From the NCBI GenBank assembly GCA_964030785.1, contig OZ034973.1, positions 1,260,132 to 1,324,131 on the forward strand: a stretch of DNA of 64,000 nt, written 5' to 3'. Under the pieces are notes generated by a model that ran no database searches, was not told the origin of the DNA, and was given only the letters and a program-made list of their open reading frames with translations. Positions within the stretch are counted from its first letter, which is position 1. Each line of letters opens with the position of its first letter. A program made the translations under genes and the position numbers. This DNA comes from Siderastrea siderea. Taxonomy: Eukaryota; Cnidaria; Anthozoa; Scleractinia; Rhizangiidae. Shown piece by piece: positions 27,541 to 41,280 of the stretch.

Positions 27541-30500
27541 GTAGAAGTGATTAAAAATCGATTATGCTTAATAGTTGTCATTCGTATATTTGACTCTGTT
27601 CAAAATTTAACTTAAACTTTGGTTGTTTAGCTCTCTGTCATTCTTCACTGATTGAGTTGTCTGCATTATTCTACAGACAATCAGATGCCTCACTGATGAA
27701 CTAGCAAATCCAAATGGCAAATAAAAGATGAAAAATGTTATCTTTGACTGTGCAGGTACAAAAAATTACTGGTAATAAAGTGAACTTGTGCAGATAGCGC
27801 GATTTCTTGCAATAATAATAGTGGGGCCCTGCAACATAGGTCTGATAGTACTTGATAGTGAGCAACATATACGTGTTGCAATCCCTGTCAACAAACACTT
27901 ACTTTTTCTGATCTAATACTTAGTTATAACCTGCGGTCGTTGCTGATACTTGATAAGTGTTTGCTTGAATTTCTATTTAAAAAAACTACCTATAACACTG
28001 CCGCATTGTCTTTAAAACGAAATACTGAGACGGACAAGGCACGTTGTTCCGCTTCGAGCAGTTCCTTTTTAGGTTTGCTGACCTCACAACTATTGCATTG
28101 AGAGTAATATGATTGCTAACGTGTGTTTGCTGAAAATTCGTCAGGTTCTCTTATTTTGAAATCAATCTCCCCCACATTCTATGTTTAAATTGCTCTTTAG
28201 TCTATTACTTCTTCATGAAAATAACAAAAATATTATCATTACTTATTGCACAGATGACAGGCGGTGTCGTTTCGGTGTTTGCCTAAAGACGCTTATTAAT
28301 AAAGAAAAACAAAAACAAAGGAAACAATCAAATACAGCCAACGATTGCTGGTCTTTTAACTCCGGCAGCTCAAATAACGCAGGAGTTTTCAAAGATACAT
28401 TTGGTGTACGGTGAACGTAACATGCCTTAAAAATTAACGTATTGTATATTTGGTCAGTTAGTGAGCAACATACGTGATAGTCGATTAAGACATCACTATT
28501 TTAAGGATTTTAGACGAGACGGAGTCGACAAAGTACAACGAGGGAACAAGCATGACCGTCTTGATGTATTTTGGACGGTAGTTATGGGAACCAAGTGCTA
28601 CCAGTCTAGATAATTTGAAAAAAGTTCCATTTTATTGATTACTGTCCGCACTGCGTCAAAAATACTTTCATTTTAAATTCCAAATTCTAAATGATCTGCA
28701 CGTTTCCAAGTCGATACCTTTCATAGAATCTCGTATATCTATCTAACAGACATGTCCTAACAATGTAGCAATAGCGGGTATGACTTTCCGCCCGGTATTC
28801 TAATTTAAGTTATAGTTTGTTTATAGCATATACATCACAATGAACTACCTTTGTGCAAATAGAGTGCCTACTGTTTACTTAACAAGAGAAACGTTTATGT
28901 AAGATATATTAGAAGACTATTCAGGACAAAGTTTTAATGAATACAAATATTTATATCTATTTGTATATTGATGGTGGGATATGGATCAATGCATAAACCC
29001 ACACAAGTTAAGCATTCATTCAATATGAATGTGCTTTAGTCTCTGTTTTGACTACGTACGTGCTAATAGCACATACCAGAGGTGACATCAAAGAAATGGA
29101 TCACTGAAATTATTTTCCGGGCCGACCTTTCCTTTAACATATATATTTTCATTCCCTTGGCAGACTTGGCATTTACATGTATGGCCTTTTACGCATCTCA
29201 GTACTCTTCGTTTTAAGATGTTTTTGCAACAATTTTACCTGAAAAGTGCATTATCAATGTACATGCAAAGGAATAAATGATTTTATTTTTATTAATAATT
29301 GTTCGACGGAATCATTGCAGTTCGAGGTTTACAAGTCAAAAATAAATGTCCTCTGCTTCTCTTTCGAAAATCACTGTCAAAAGAAAACTGCCATTGCTGG
29401 ACAATGCACGTATCATATTTTATCAGATACACCACACAGACATACGCTTGAATGAAGAAACAATATTGCAAATGGAACGTGTATCATAGAAAACCAACAG
29501 GCGGGAAGGCGACCATTTGACTTTTCCTACACAAAAGCTAGGATAACTGCGCCAGCGTACAAACTACCGGCCTTCAAAAGTGAGGCCATTAGATGGAAAG
29601 TCAGCCGCTATAACTGTCAGCCTGCACATCCGCCTAAAAATGGTTATTTTTCGAGACGAAGAAATTGTGAAGTTTGTGAAAAATCTTCAACATTTGCTCA
29701 GTGTCTAATTCTAAAGTCCCTGACAGTTGATTTCTCAAATAGAATGGCGAAGCAACCGGCGGGAATTGGAACTGATGTCCATTGATTTAGAAGACATAAA
29801 ACTACTACCCTACTAATGAATAACATGTTTCATTTTCTAGTCATCCAATTGGCTAGGTAGTCGAAAGCCTTTGCATTTGAAATCTCAGTTCATTTCGTAT
29901 GGAAGGTCAGTGTGTGCTTATAAGTTGTCGTTTTCTTTGTACTGTCAATACCAGCTGGATGTGACTACTTCCAAAGTCAATCAATAAATGTGGCTCTTAG
30001 TTTTGAGTCTGTGCATGAAATCATGAAGTGTGACCATTCATTCTTGAAAGCTGCCGAGCAGTACTTTCCTGCGGTGGTTTCGTTTCATTTTTCATCTTGC
30101 ATCGATCCTGGGAGCTCTTGGGAATAAAGGGGTTAATATATCCATAGACAAATATTTGTTATTTAAACGGTTGTGCCCTACTATACGAAAACAGCAATAG
30201 AGGTTAAAAGATCTATTATAATATAGGCCGTCCACAATAAGTTGTTTTGACCTCAGATTTGTTGTGGAAATGATACTAACAGGTGTGTGTGTGATCATTG
30301 GTAAGTAGTTGGTTTAAAACTCAGTCAATATCAGAACTAAGAAACAGATCTCTTTTCGATGTAAACTTTCTTTTTTTGCTAAGAATAAGTGGAAAGTAGC
30401 GCAAGAAAACACTGTAACTGAGGAAGTTAGAGCCTTCTTTTCGCATCAAATAGCAAATTATTTGCTAGCTGTTAAAAATTAGAGTTAGCTCGCTTTAAGG

Positions 30501-31634
30501 CGTGCATTCTATTCACACTATTATTTGTTCAATAATTTAAGACGATAAGCCAAGAAAAAAGAATAACTCACCTTTAGGGATTTATCAGCGGTGTGAATTG
30601 AGCTTACATAATAATTCAATGAAATTTCTTGAAGTCACGGGTAAAATTGACTGCATTCTTCTACTCAGTGGGGGTGCTTCTACTCATGCAAACGATAAAC
30701 TGAATTTATAATAGCATTCCAATATGACAACTGACAAGTCACAGTATTAAACAAGAAGTCCGTGCGTCATTTCAATCAATTAGCGTGGTAACATAAAGTT
30801 CCTTCTTTTTTTGTCAGTTAAAACTCAACTCTGTTAAGGTTTAATACAATTTTTAGCCTTATAGCAAGTCAGAGAGAGTTTCATAGTTTGATCAATGGCT
30901 GCCGCACAGGTTGTTCATTTTATGCCTAATCTCCATCAGCGCTTTTTTAAAACCTAATCGTTGATGCGCATTATGAATATTCTGTGCTACTTTAAAATAC
31001 AAAAAACCATGTTTCACCAGATATCAAAATTTCCCGGTGACAAATGTGAGGATAAAGGAAAATCCAATTTAGCAAAATCACCAAAAGCAGAGTATTTCCA
31101 CCGGATTTTCATCATCCAGTGTTGAAATTCCTGTCACGGCTATGATTTTGTATTATGCTCACTCGTTACGCATCATCACCTTTTGACTAAGTTTATTTAT
31201 TGATTAACTTATGTTTTGAGAATTTTAGTCTTTTAACTTGCAGCGTCTAAGGAAACTACGAAGCTCGATCCACCGAACGTCAGACTGTCCCCTTCTGTAC
31301 GGCGTTTCTAACCGTACTTCCGGTGTTCTTTCCGTCTCTTCGTTACTGCCACCCGCCTGTATTAGAACTTTGCTCTCTATGGGTGGTAGGATAATTTATC
31401 GTGTTTTGTTAATGCCTTATATTAAGTATAAATAAAATACAATTAAAAAGCCATGAGTCTCTGTAACAGTTGTAAATGTATTTTTGCAAATGCAGTAAGA
31501 ACCGCGCCCCTGCGTGAACTGTTTAGTAACAATCGAATTGCTAAGCAACAAGCGAACTGTTATATTCAGCTTTACAGTATCGATCAGAGGCTACGCACAT
31601 TACGATTGGCTAAAACAACAAGCTTTATCAGATT
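27541..31634. other. Intergenic stretch without recognised genes
   Basis: No ORF here has a family signature, and I see no paired splice signals around any of them and no tRNA or rRNA. The sequence is AT-rich and unique-looking at the scales I could compare. Confidence 0.5.
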
Positions 31635-32316
31635 CCCGGGGGGGGGGGGGTACTCAAGTATAATTTAGGTGAGTATGTGCCGCCTGGGTCTCCAAAATAG
31701 GACCCCGTTTTAGAAAGATTTTGCATTCAAAATGATATCCCGTTCAAGAAAAAGGTCAATTTTTAATACCCCGTTCTAAAAATGGAGATAATTGCAATAG
31801 CCAGGCTAAAACGTTTTGGGAAAAAGGTATCCACGTGTAATCCCCCCTTAAGGCCGTATTGCTAAGTGATCATGCAGCTTTGATTGACTATGTAATAAAT
31901 AGATGTATTTTAATATGTTCATCAGAAGTAGGTTTCCTGTGTAGACACAATGCGGTATATCACCTGACGCAATACTACTCCCCGCTCGTCGCGTCGGAAC
32001 CAAGCGCGCGTTATCGAACGCGTTATTACACGATAATTATCTTACAATACGCCTAGTGCGCGCAACACGGGATAAAGCAATTTGTTCGTTATGTATTTTT
32101 TTTTTAGTTTTAGTTAACAAACTCTCTATTAACAATTTCAAATGGCTGCTGACAATTTTAAACTTTCGTGCGTTCGAATATTATACCCCGTTCTAGGAAA
32201 CATCTCTAAAATGGATACCCCGGTCTAGATCAGGAGTCCCAAAATCACGACCCCGTTGGGTGGCACATACCCGTATAGATATTGTGGGGGAGTACACCCC
32301 CCCCCCCCCCCCCCCC
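31635..32316. mobile_element. G-run/C-run capped foldback MITE
   Basis: About 680 bp starting with a run of about 13 G followed by TACTCAAG and ending AGTACA plus a run of about 20 C. Arms match over TGTGCCGCC..GGGTC / GACCCCG..GGCACATACC and GTTCTAGG/TTTTAGAAC segments. ATCAGA occurs just outside both ends and may be the target duplication. Confidence 0.65.
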
Positions 32317-32456
32317 AGGATCAGAGTATATAACACAAATAAGTATTGTTCATTATTTTGGAGGTGTCTTTCAAAAAAACACGTTGTAAAAGAGCGTCTT
32401 TGGTGCATACCGTAAACACTGGGATATGTCATGGGTTCCTGGATATGTCCAACTTG

Positions 32457-32853
32457 TAGGCGTGGATAAATTCTGCCGGCAGAAGTTCGAGCAGGATAAG
32501 CGATTTTTGAGGCGAGCATTCTGCCGGCAGAATAAGGCATTTTCGAGTAGAATAACGGAAAATCAGTGCCACTATAATGATATGCATAACAGTTGAAAGA
32601 AAAATGGCCCACGGCATAGTCTACTACAACATGAAATACAATTTTGCTACGCGTAATGAATATCTAATTCCAGGCTCCCTTCCATAGTGCGAAAAGGCAT
32701 AAGGCCCGAAGGGCCGAAATTTTTTCCGGTACCGAGCAGAATTCGAGCAGAATAAGGGTGTCCGAGTAGAATTTCAAGCAGAATAAGCGATTTTTACGAG
32801 CACTGCCGTCAGGCAGAATAAGCCATTTTACCAGCAGAATTTATCCAAGCCTA
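32457..32853. mobile_element. Small inverted-repeat element with 8-bp TSD (hAT-like)
   Basis: 397 bp with ends TAGGCGTGGATAAATTCTGC and GCAGAATTTATCCAAGCCTA. The flanks are CCAACTTG and CCAGCTTG, an 8-bp duplication with one mismatch. Internal repeats of GAGCAGAATAAG and GAGTAGAAT occur. The remainder up to the LINE (32862-34202) has no recognised gene. Confidence 0.7.
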
Positions 32854-34760
32854 CCAGCTTGTAAATAAGCCGCAAGCGAAGGTTAGAAGCTCAAATTTTG
32901 GGAGGGAAAGGTTGCTACAAAAAGATTTGCAATCAGGCAGTGAGAGAGCCTACTGAATTCTCTTCAATGAAAGAAAGCAAAACTCCGTTCGTTCCATAAA
33001 AACCAACTGACGTCTGAGTCCCCGGCCACATAAATATCCGTTATCAGATTGACTAAAAACGTGGCAAAATATTTTCGTCGAAATAAGCTTTCAAGACAAG
33101 TTCTTTTCAATTTTTTACTTAGCTTAAAGTCTAGACCATAAAGCATACAAAGGAGGCAAAACCATATATTATGCTGTCATTAAACACTTCGGATGTAAGA
33201 ACCCTAGGAAATGTAGAAGAAGCATTCGACGGTTTATTTTGCTAAATAGTAACAGTCAAAAGCAGAAAACCGTGAAAATGCTTAAACTGCTCTCAATGTT
33301 TGAATAAGAAGCATCGAAGCATCCGATCGTGTCCAAGTACTGCGAAAAATACTTATTCGTTCCCGACAAAAATAAGAAGATTTTAATTGAAAACAAAATT
33401 TGTTTCTAAAGGAAAGCAAGGCGATCATAATCAAATAGCACAATGCTTAAATTGCTTTTGTTCTTAAAACTTTTGTTTGCAGTTAAAATCAATTGGGGCG
33501 GTAAGCATAGCCTTGCAAGCACGAAACAAGCCATTTAGATCCAATTCAAGAGATGTCGCGTAAACGCTAAAGCTGTGTTTACTGAAGTAATAATTCGAAC
33601 TCCCAGATCTGCAGTTCATATAAGATTCTACACTACATTTCAACGTGAACGTGACTGAAATGAAATATGCGTGATCCCCACGTAAAACTCAACCAATAGC
33701 GGACCGCGTAGTAGGGACCCCAGTTTGGGAAAGAATTCTGAGTTTAAGTTCTGAAACGTTTCCACTGCCCACCACCCCCCCCCCCCCCCCACCCATTTTG
33801 GTTCTAACCCTCAACCTTACCAAGAAGGTCCGTATCCGCCAAGGTTAATTAAACTTAATATTGAAAAATTTGATATCTTCTGTAATTATTATTAATTGTT
33901 ATTATTATTAATCATCTCATTCAGGAGGATTTAATGATGTAAACACCTTACTCATACAGGAGGGAAAAGCCTTAATTCGTCAACTTAGAAATCGAAAGTG
34001 TTAGACAATACCCGCCATACTTTCAGCTTTAACTTTACCTGAAAATAACTGGAAAACATTTTTATTTGTCATGGTATTGCTGATGAAATTTGATGTCTCG
34101 ATGGCAATCATGTTTTGACCGATTGGCTTGCCTCGGCATCGTGCTCTATTGCATCCAACGGTTCCATGTTGACGTAGATTTCCGGCTCAAAACACGTGCG
34201 CCATGTTTCCAAAGAGTTTTTAAAGAGCCTAGTTGCTTCTCAACTTGTCTACATTTTGTCGCCATTACGTAATAATGAGAAAGCAATTAAGGAGGTCAAC
34301 AAACTCTTTTATACGTTCCTTCGGAATGAAAAAGGTGACAAAATCAAACGAGACATCATGATTAATGACTACTCAAATGGTGGACTCACGATGATTGATA
34401 TACAGTCTTTCAACAAGTCCCTAAAGGCAACGTGGGTAAAAAAGTATCTGGATAAAAAAATCAAGAGAAATGGAAACTTTTTTTTGATAAAGAGCTCCAG
34501 AAATATGGAGGCACATTAGCCTTCATGAGTAATCTGAACAAGGAAGACACGACTAACCTTCTCGATGTCTCAAACTGTTTCATTAGTGAGATTCTGTCAA
34601 TTTGGTCCGAAGTTAATATTTGAAGACCGCATCACGTCGGAAAACCAAATTCATGACCAATGTCTGTGGCACAATTCACTCTTTAGAATTAAAAACCGCC
34701 CGGTTTTCCATAAAGATTGGCTCAACAAGGGTATCAGAAAAGTAAAGGACTTGAAAGATA

Positions 34761-35039
34761 TGTTTTGTTTTATAGGTATGTTTACATCAACCACCGGTTC
34801 CATACTGTGTATTTATTCGCCAGTCGTTTAAGTCAAGTAGTGATACACGTGTGATGTTCGAAATCTAGGGAAAACACAACAGCGATAAGCAAAGTTCACA
34901 GTGAAATTACAGGTTTACAGAAAGATAATATTTACCCGATGGTCGTCTTCAGTGTTTGATGGGCTTTCTGATCGTTCAGTTAGGACTCATTAGTGATTGT
35001 TGTGCTTTCGCGTGCATTTAATTAATTTAGGGCGAAACA
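34761..35039 (-). repeat. BEL/Pao 3' LTR
   Basis: 279 bp; on the element strand it runs TGTTTCGCCC to ACAAAACA. It matches 41002-41280 with roughly six substitutions by eye. Confidence 0.9.
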
Positions 35040-35096
35040 CTACCCCCGCCAAAATTGTTAGTGACAGAATAGGAGAGTAAAGATTATCATTAATGT

Positions 35097-38000
35097 TCAG
35101 TATATAGTTTTCAAATGTTTCAGTGTTTCAGTAAGACTGTTGTTCCTTTTCGTCGACTGGTAGAAGTAGTACCAGTCTGTTAACTGATCTTTCCACCGTA
35201 ACATATCCTCTTCCAGTGTATTTATGGGGTGGTTCCCTGGTTTGGGATTCTTATAAGAGATTTGCACCTTTCTAACTTTACCGTCTTCTCCTGGAAACAC
35301 TTCAGAGACTTTTCCAAGCTTCCATTGGCCTCTGATCTGGTTTGAATCTTGAGTGAGGACGATATCACCCGTTTTAAGGTTTCTTTTTGCTGAGTGCCAC
35401 TTTTGCTGTATAATAAGACTTGGGAAGTAATCTCTCGTCCATTTTCTCTTGAAATTGTTTACAACTTTCTGGATGAATTTGTACCTGCGCCGTGGGTTGT
35501 CTGCTTGCGCAAACGGTCCGCTTGGTACTCGTGAGGTTGAACGGCCGAGTAAAAGATCATTGGGCATAGATAGTATTCGTCATCTGGTGAAGTTGGGTGC
35601 CTACCTATTGGTCTTTCATTTACCAAGTTAGCAGCATCAAAGCACACAATTTGCAATTCGGAAAACGTCATCACATTTTCGCCGATAGCTATCGTAATTG
35701 CTTTCTTGATTGACTTTATAAGTGCTTCTGATACACCGTTCGGCCATGGAGCGTCAGCTGATGAGAAAATCCATTGAAGACCTTGCGTCACTCCAAACTG
35801 CTTGAGAGATTGGGGGTCCAAATCTTTTGTTACTCTCTTTAATTCTTCATTGGCTGAAACAAGTTGAGCTCCACTGTCCGAGTATAGCTTCGAGGGGTAG
35901 CCTCTTATAGAAACAAAACGTCTTAGTACCATCAGGAACTTGTCTGTGCTGTAATCAGGCGAGATATCTACATGGACAGCTCGTGTTGCAAGACAATTGA
36001 AAATCAACCCGTATGCCTTTCCCGTCGTTCTTTTCTTCACTTCATCTTTAATTTTAAAGGGACCAAAGAAATCGAAGGCTGTAGAATCCCACGCTGGTGC
36101 TGGCTTTAATCTTTCAATTGGCAGCTTACCCATTATTTGCTCGCTCAATTTTTTCTCCAGTTTTCTACAGATAATGCAGTTGTTCTTAATGCATTTAACT
36201 AATCTAAGTAGTTTAACTATCCAGAATCTTGATCGAATTTTACTGGTCGTTGATAGCACTCCAAGGTGTCCCCTTCGGTGTACGTGTTCTGCATAGAGTC
36301 TTGAGAAGCGGTGTTCGTAGGGTAGCAAGACGAGTTCATGTTTGTTGTAGCTCATTTCCATCCATCGTTGACCACGTCCCCCCACTACGTAGATTCCGTC
36401 GTCACGTCTTCGAGGGCAGAGACGTTTATACCCTCCCTTTTTCACGTCTTCGTGCATACTTTTCTGTGCTTGTAAGATCCAGAATCGTTCTGCATTTGTG
36501 ATGTCCTCAGGTATTAGTTCCTTAGTTACATTCTTGAACGTCGCTTGCGGCGTTTTCTTGTACATCGCTAACACTCTTGCGGTTACTCTTAACAGTTTCT
36601 CAAAATTCGAGTAATTGTTGATGTTGATTCGCCCTGCAAGTGTGTCTTCTTCAACATTTGCTACATTGATTGATGCTAGTACCTTGATTGTGTCTGGTAG
36701 CTGTCGTACCGCTGTGGGTGTTTGAGTTACTGGCCACTTACTTTCAGGTAGTTTGAGAAAGTCAGGTCCTTTCTGCCAGTTACCGTTAAAGTCAATTTCG
36801 TTTGGCCTCCTACCACGCGTTAACCAATCGGCAATATTGTGTTTGCTCTCAATCCAATACCAGTTGTTCTTTTCGGTGCCTTCTTGAATTTCGCCTACGC
36901 GTGTTGCGGCGAACGTGTTGAATCCATATGACTCTTTATGTATCATGGTATGCACAATCTGGGAATCGACAATGTGGTAACACCTTTTAAATGTATACCT
37001 GCACTGCTGCTGTAAAATGGTTTTCAGTCTCTTGTTAAGCACCGCGCCGCATAGTTCTATTCGATCGATTGACATCCTTTTGACTGGAGCTAGGCGATTC
37101 TTTGACAGGATGAGGTAACTATCAAATTCTCCAGTCGATAATTCCCATTTGACATAAGCACAAGCGCCGTAGGCGTTATTTGATCCGTCACTAAATATGA
37201 CCAGTACTGGGTCTCCCACTGCATTGGTTGGTTTCATACATCGTTTGACTGTAATTGTTTCCATTTCAGGCAAGTCATTGAAAAATATCACCCACTCTCG
37301 CCTGTTTTCTTCTGGTATGGGGTCGTCCCAATCCAGTTGCGTCTCATTCGTCCATAATTTCCTCATAAGTATTTTAGCTCTTACCGTGTACGGGCCGGCA
37401 AGTCCAAGAGGATCGTATATACTGTTGACTTGAGACAAAATGGTGCGTTTTGTCAATATGTCTGGGATGTGAATATTTGCAGGAGTCATGTCCTTCCGAA
37501 TTAGAGTTAATTTTTTCTTGGGGGAAAAAACTCAGTTTGGCTTTAAACTGAAAATTATCTCGTATAGTATCCCACACAACGCCAAGCACCTTTTCTGTGG
37601 CGGCAGACGGTTCCACTACTATCTTTGTTTTATCTCCGCTTGATCGATCACCAGAATAGGTCCATTCCTTTAACTTGAACCCTCCTTTGTCCAATAACTT
37701 CTCTATATCACCAGTAATCTAAAAAAAAATTAAATTGATGATTATAGTGGTCAATGCGCTTAGCTATCCTTGGTACTGCCATACTACAGACCAGCTATTT
37801 CAAAGGCGTGCCACTCAAACAAATGAAACAAATATTACAAATGAAACATAACATGTTTTTTTAAGAATCCCAACTGGCGGGAGGCAAACCAGTTGGCTAT
37901 TTACAAGCGCAGCCGAAGGATTTATAACTCGGAACTGCCGTGAAACAAATCCATGATGTGCTCAGAGTGGGATTCGAACCCGGGACCCACGGACTCGAAG

Positions 38001-39618
38001 TCCAACACCCTAACCACTCGGCCACCCTGCCTCCTCTGATTTGCCTTTTCTCGAGTTTCTACGCTCTCGATGATATCATCCATGTATGTGTTGTTAAGTA
38101 TCACTCTGGTGGCTTCCAGAAACTGATCCTCTCCCATTTCCGCGGTCTTTCTCAATGCGACGGTTGCTACCGCGCCTGATGGTTTGTCGCTGAACAACAC
38201 TCTCTGTATCGCATAGGTATCCGGTTCTCTTGTAGTCTCCATGTCGCGCCATAGGAAGCGATGAGTGTGCTGATCTAGTATTTTGGTTGCAACCGTGTGG
38301 TACATCTTTTTAATATCGCCAATAAAGGCCACTTCGTACTCCCTGAATCTTATGAGGACTGCTAGTATGTTGTTGAGTAGTTCTGGCCCCTCTGCCCAGT
38401 ACTCATTCAGCACATGGCTCATATAATTTGCACTGCTGTTAAATACAATCCTGACAGGGGTGGACTTTGAGTCAGGCTTTAGCACTTCGTGATGAGAAAT
38501 ATAGTGTATTGGGCCTTTGTAGTTTCTTAGCTCTTCCTCTGTTAGTTTCCTCGTCACTCCTTGATTTATCATGTCTTGTACTTGCTCTTTATAAACCTTC
38601 GCATGTGCAAGTCTTTTTTCGGTTGAGATCAATTTTGTAAAGGCGATTCTTCTGTTATTCGGCAAATCGTAAGGATCTTTGATCCAGGGATATTCTGCAA
38701 TCCATCTTTTGGCTTCTTTATCGTAATCAAGGTTCTTTTCAATTAAAGAAAGTTCTTTCTCTTCTTTAGTTGTATAGTTCTTGCTTCCCAGGGGACATCT
38801 TCCGCATTTGCATCCTCCGCATCGCGGGGTGCATTCGATACCGAGATTCTCTATGTTGTAAAAATCTTCAACTCTAGGGGATGTTGTATGAAGAACTTGC
38901 ACGCTATTGAGCGTGTCTCTCATTTATTTCTTTGAGTTCCACCAATGCATCTTCCGAATTGATTCTTTAATAGCAACAAGTGTCCCAAGAACTGTTCCTT
39001 TTGTGGGTGGAATCCGGCGTATTCGAAGCCAATTAGTACGTCTATTTCCCCTGTTGGTCTTGCTATTTCCTCTTTTGTTACATCTTTGAATAGTCGGTGC
39101 ACTCCGTCTAATTTTACAGCTTGAATGTTGGAAGTTACCTTGTCTATTCCATAAACGTCTATTTGTAATTCCTGTCCCTTTTTTTCAATTAGTGTGAGCT
39201 TGTATTTATAGGATACCAACTTTTCGTTAACGCCTCCAACCTTTACTATCGACAACTCTGCTCTTATTCCCTTGAGTTTTTCCTCTTTAGCTTTTTTATT
39301 TGTGATTAAGCAGAGGGAAGCGCCGTTATCCCATAACACGTTAGCCCATCCCGTTTTAGTCCCAATCCTTTGAACTTGTAGTAGACAGGTATCAACATCT
39401 CTGTTGTTACACACATTCGCAGACGCAGGGACGTCAACTTCTTGTTTTTCTTCATGTAGAGTCGCATTATGTTTCTTCGTACAGTCGTTCACGCCACAGT
39501 CTTTCTTATTCCTGCATTCTTGAATTCTATGTCCGCGTTTAAGCAAGACCAACAAGCTCCCTTTTCTTTCAGGGTTTCTCTCCTTTCTTGTACAGGCTTT
39601 GAAAGATAAACCCTGCAT
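35097..39618 (-). pseudogene. BEL/Pao pol: protease, RT, RNase H, integrase, frameshifted
   Basis: In element order: a protease segment with WDNGASLCLI (about 39340); an RT with GDIKKMYHTV (about 38320) and the catalytic box YMDD (about 38075); after the SINE, the RT thumb (KGGFKLKEW) and the connection segment; an RNase H with FSDGS, an Asp-Arg-Ile-Glu block and IVDSQ; and an integrase with an HHCC-like zinc site ending CIIC. The integrase catalytic Asp, Asp and Glu lie in FDFFGPF, YSDSGAQ and NGVSEALIK. The tail domain carries GDIVL and W-x-LGKV near 35340. Frame changes occur near 38920, 37500 and 35560, and the SINE adds a stop. The region is retained as a relic and would not yield a complete polyprotein. 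Confidence 0.85.
37724..38034 (-). mobile_element. tRNA-derived SINE inserted in the BEL/Pao RT
   Basis: The minus strand begins with a tRNA-like head containing an A box TGGCCGAGTGG (38014-38024) and a B box GGTTCGAATCC (37970-37980), correctly spaced for pol III. A unique body of about 200 bases and a T-rich tail follow. The acceptor ends do not pair, so it is not a functional tRNA gene. RT coding sequence resumes at once on the far side (ITGDIEKLL). A clear target duplication was not found. Confidence 0.8.
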
Positions 39619-40976
39619 TCGCTTATCCAGTGGTTGGCTCTTTCATGATACAGGCATTTGCTTCGTGTCGAGCGTGAAGCGGCTACTTTATCGTCCTTCT
39701 CTAAATAATATACAGAGCCTTTGACCCTGGAGTCGTTGTTTAATCGCAAGTCGTCTGCATTCTCGTATTCAATAGCTTGCTTTTGGTTGAGGAGAAATTT
39801 CAATAAACTTGGGAACTTATCCATCTTATTAACGGTGCTGTCTTCACAGCTCACTAATTTCGCCCATTCTTTCCTAACATCAGTCGGTAATTTCTTTTCA
39901 ATCACGCTCACAGAAGCTGAGTCGTGGTTATTTCCTTTTCTAATCCTAAGCTCTTGAAGTCTCTGTAGCCGTCTTCGACAATGTTGATAAATTCGACGAA
40001 TTTTTTGTTCTCGCCGTCTTTGAGGTTTCTCGTATTATGAATTGCATTCATTATGACGTCTACAACTTTAGCGGGATCCCCGTATTTCTCATCTAATCGT
40101 TTCCACATAGTGTCAAGATCATCATCAATACTCTTCACGACATCGGCTGGTTCTTTGCTAAGACATGATCGGAGTATGTAAGGTGCATTTTCTTCGTTAA
40201 TTGTTGGCATGACTTGTTTCTCAAAGTCCGTTTTAAATCGGCGATAATCTCTTATTTCTCCTGTGAATAATGGCATCTTGACCTTTTCTTGTCATAGTGG
40301 ATTTTGTTTTTGAGCATTCTCGAGATCTCTCTCCTTAGCGATAAATGATTCGATCCTCCCGCTGATTTCATTGTAGTGCACGTGCATGTTACGAATCCAT
40401 TCGATTTCGTGTTCCACGCTCTTACTGTCTAGTAGCTCGAGCATCTTATTGTGTAGTTTATTACAATTGACTAGCGCGGTCTCCAATTCTTTAGACGTTT
40501 TGTGCAGCTGCAGGAGCGTCTTGGCCTTTAGATTCCATTAGATTTTGCGCATGGTTTGAAAGAGTTTCAAAGATCGTTTCCATTGATTTCTTTCTCATGT
40601 TCATTTGTTCTAACAATCTCTGAAACTTTTCTTGTTCAATTCTGATTATTTCTTGACGATTTATTTCTTCTCTCTGTTTCTTCTCGAGCTGAATCTGATC
40701 GTTCACGTACTGAGCTTGCATGGCTGCCGCCTCACTGTACAATTCTTGTAGCTCGTTGATCCAGGCTTCACTTTGTTCAACTTCTTCTTCAGTTAAGTGT
40801 ATTGTATAAATGCCGTGCTTGCCTTCGACTAGATTCCATGCTTCATTGAGTTCAGCGAAGGTTCTCTTTACAGTAACAATTCCTTTGTTCTCCGTTACGG
40901 ACTTCAAGAACTCTTTCCGCTTCCTGGTAAAGCGTGATTTTGCTGTGGCCCTTATTTTCTTTGCTTCTTCGGCCAT
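39489..40976 (-). pseudogene. BEL/Pao gag, frameshifted
   Basis: From the ATG at 40976 the frame encodes a charged, coiled-coil-like N-terminal part rich in Lys, Glu and Gln. The middle carries PLFTGEIRDYRRFKTDF (about 40270), typical of the DUF1759 gag domain of BEL/Pao. The end has Cys/His zinc-knuckle segments (CLYHERANHWISEC, then GHRIQECRNKKDC in the next frame). Frame breaks near 40490, 39910 and 39520 and an in-frame TGA near 40292 show decay. Confidence 0.8.
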
Positions 40977-41001
40977 CTCTCTATCCACATCGGATTTCGA
41001 A

Positions 41002-41280
41002 TGTTTTGTTTTATAGGTATGTTTACATCAACCACCGGTTCCAAACTGTGTATTTATTCGCCAGTCGTTTAAGTCAAGTAGTGATACACGTGTGATGTTC
41101 GAAATCTAGGGAAAACACAACAGCGATAAGCAAAGATCATAGTGAAATTACAAGTTTACAGAAAGATAATATTTACCCAATGGTCGTCTTCAGTGTTTGA
41201 TGGGCTTTCTGATCGTTCAGTTAGGACTCATTAGTGGTTGTTGTGCTTTCGCGTGCATTTAATTAATTTAGGGCGAAACA
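41002..41280 (-). repeat. BEL/Pao 5' LTR
   Basis: 279 bp, the promoter-side LTR in element orientation, ending ACAAAACA just before the gag leader. The AGATA target copy follows at 41281-41285. Confidence 0.9.

Larger units (their letters stand above)
34761..41280 (-). mobile_element. BEL/Pao LTR retrotransposon inside the LINE
   Basis: A 6.5-kb element on the minus strand with 279-bp LTRs and a 5-bp target duplication AGATA (34756-34760 and 41281-41285). The internal order is gag, zinc knuckle, aspartic protease, reverse transcriptase, RNase H, integrase and a C-terminal domain of the DUF5641 type, which is the BEL/Pao layout. By eye the LTRs differ at about six positions, so the insertion is not very old. 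Several frameshifts, a premature stop and a SINE insertion make it non-autonomous. No convincing primer-binding site was identified. Confidence 0.9.

Noticed and set aside
28181..28414. 77-codon ORF with a hydrophobic start
   Set aside because: Low-complexity tail, no splice context, no conserved pattern.
37940..38034. Functional tRNA gene
   Set aside because: A and B boxes are present but the acceptor arm does not pair and an extended body follows; better explained as a SINE head.
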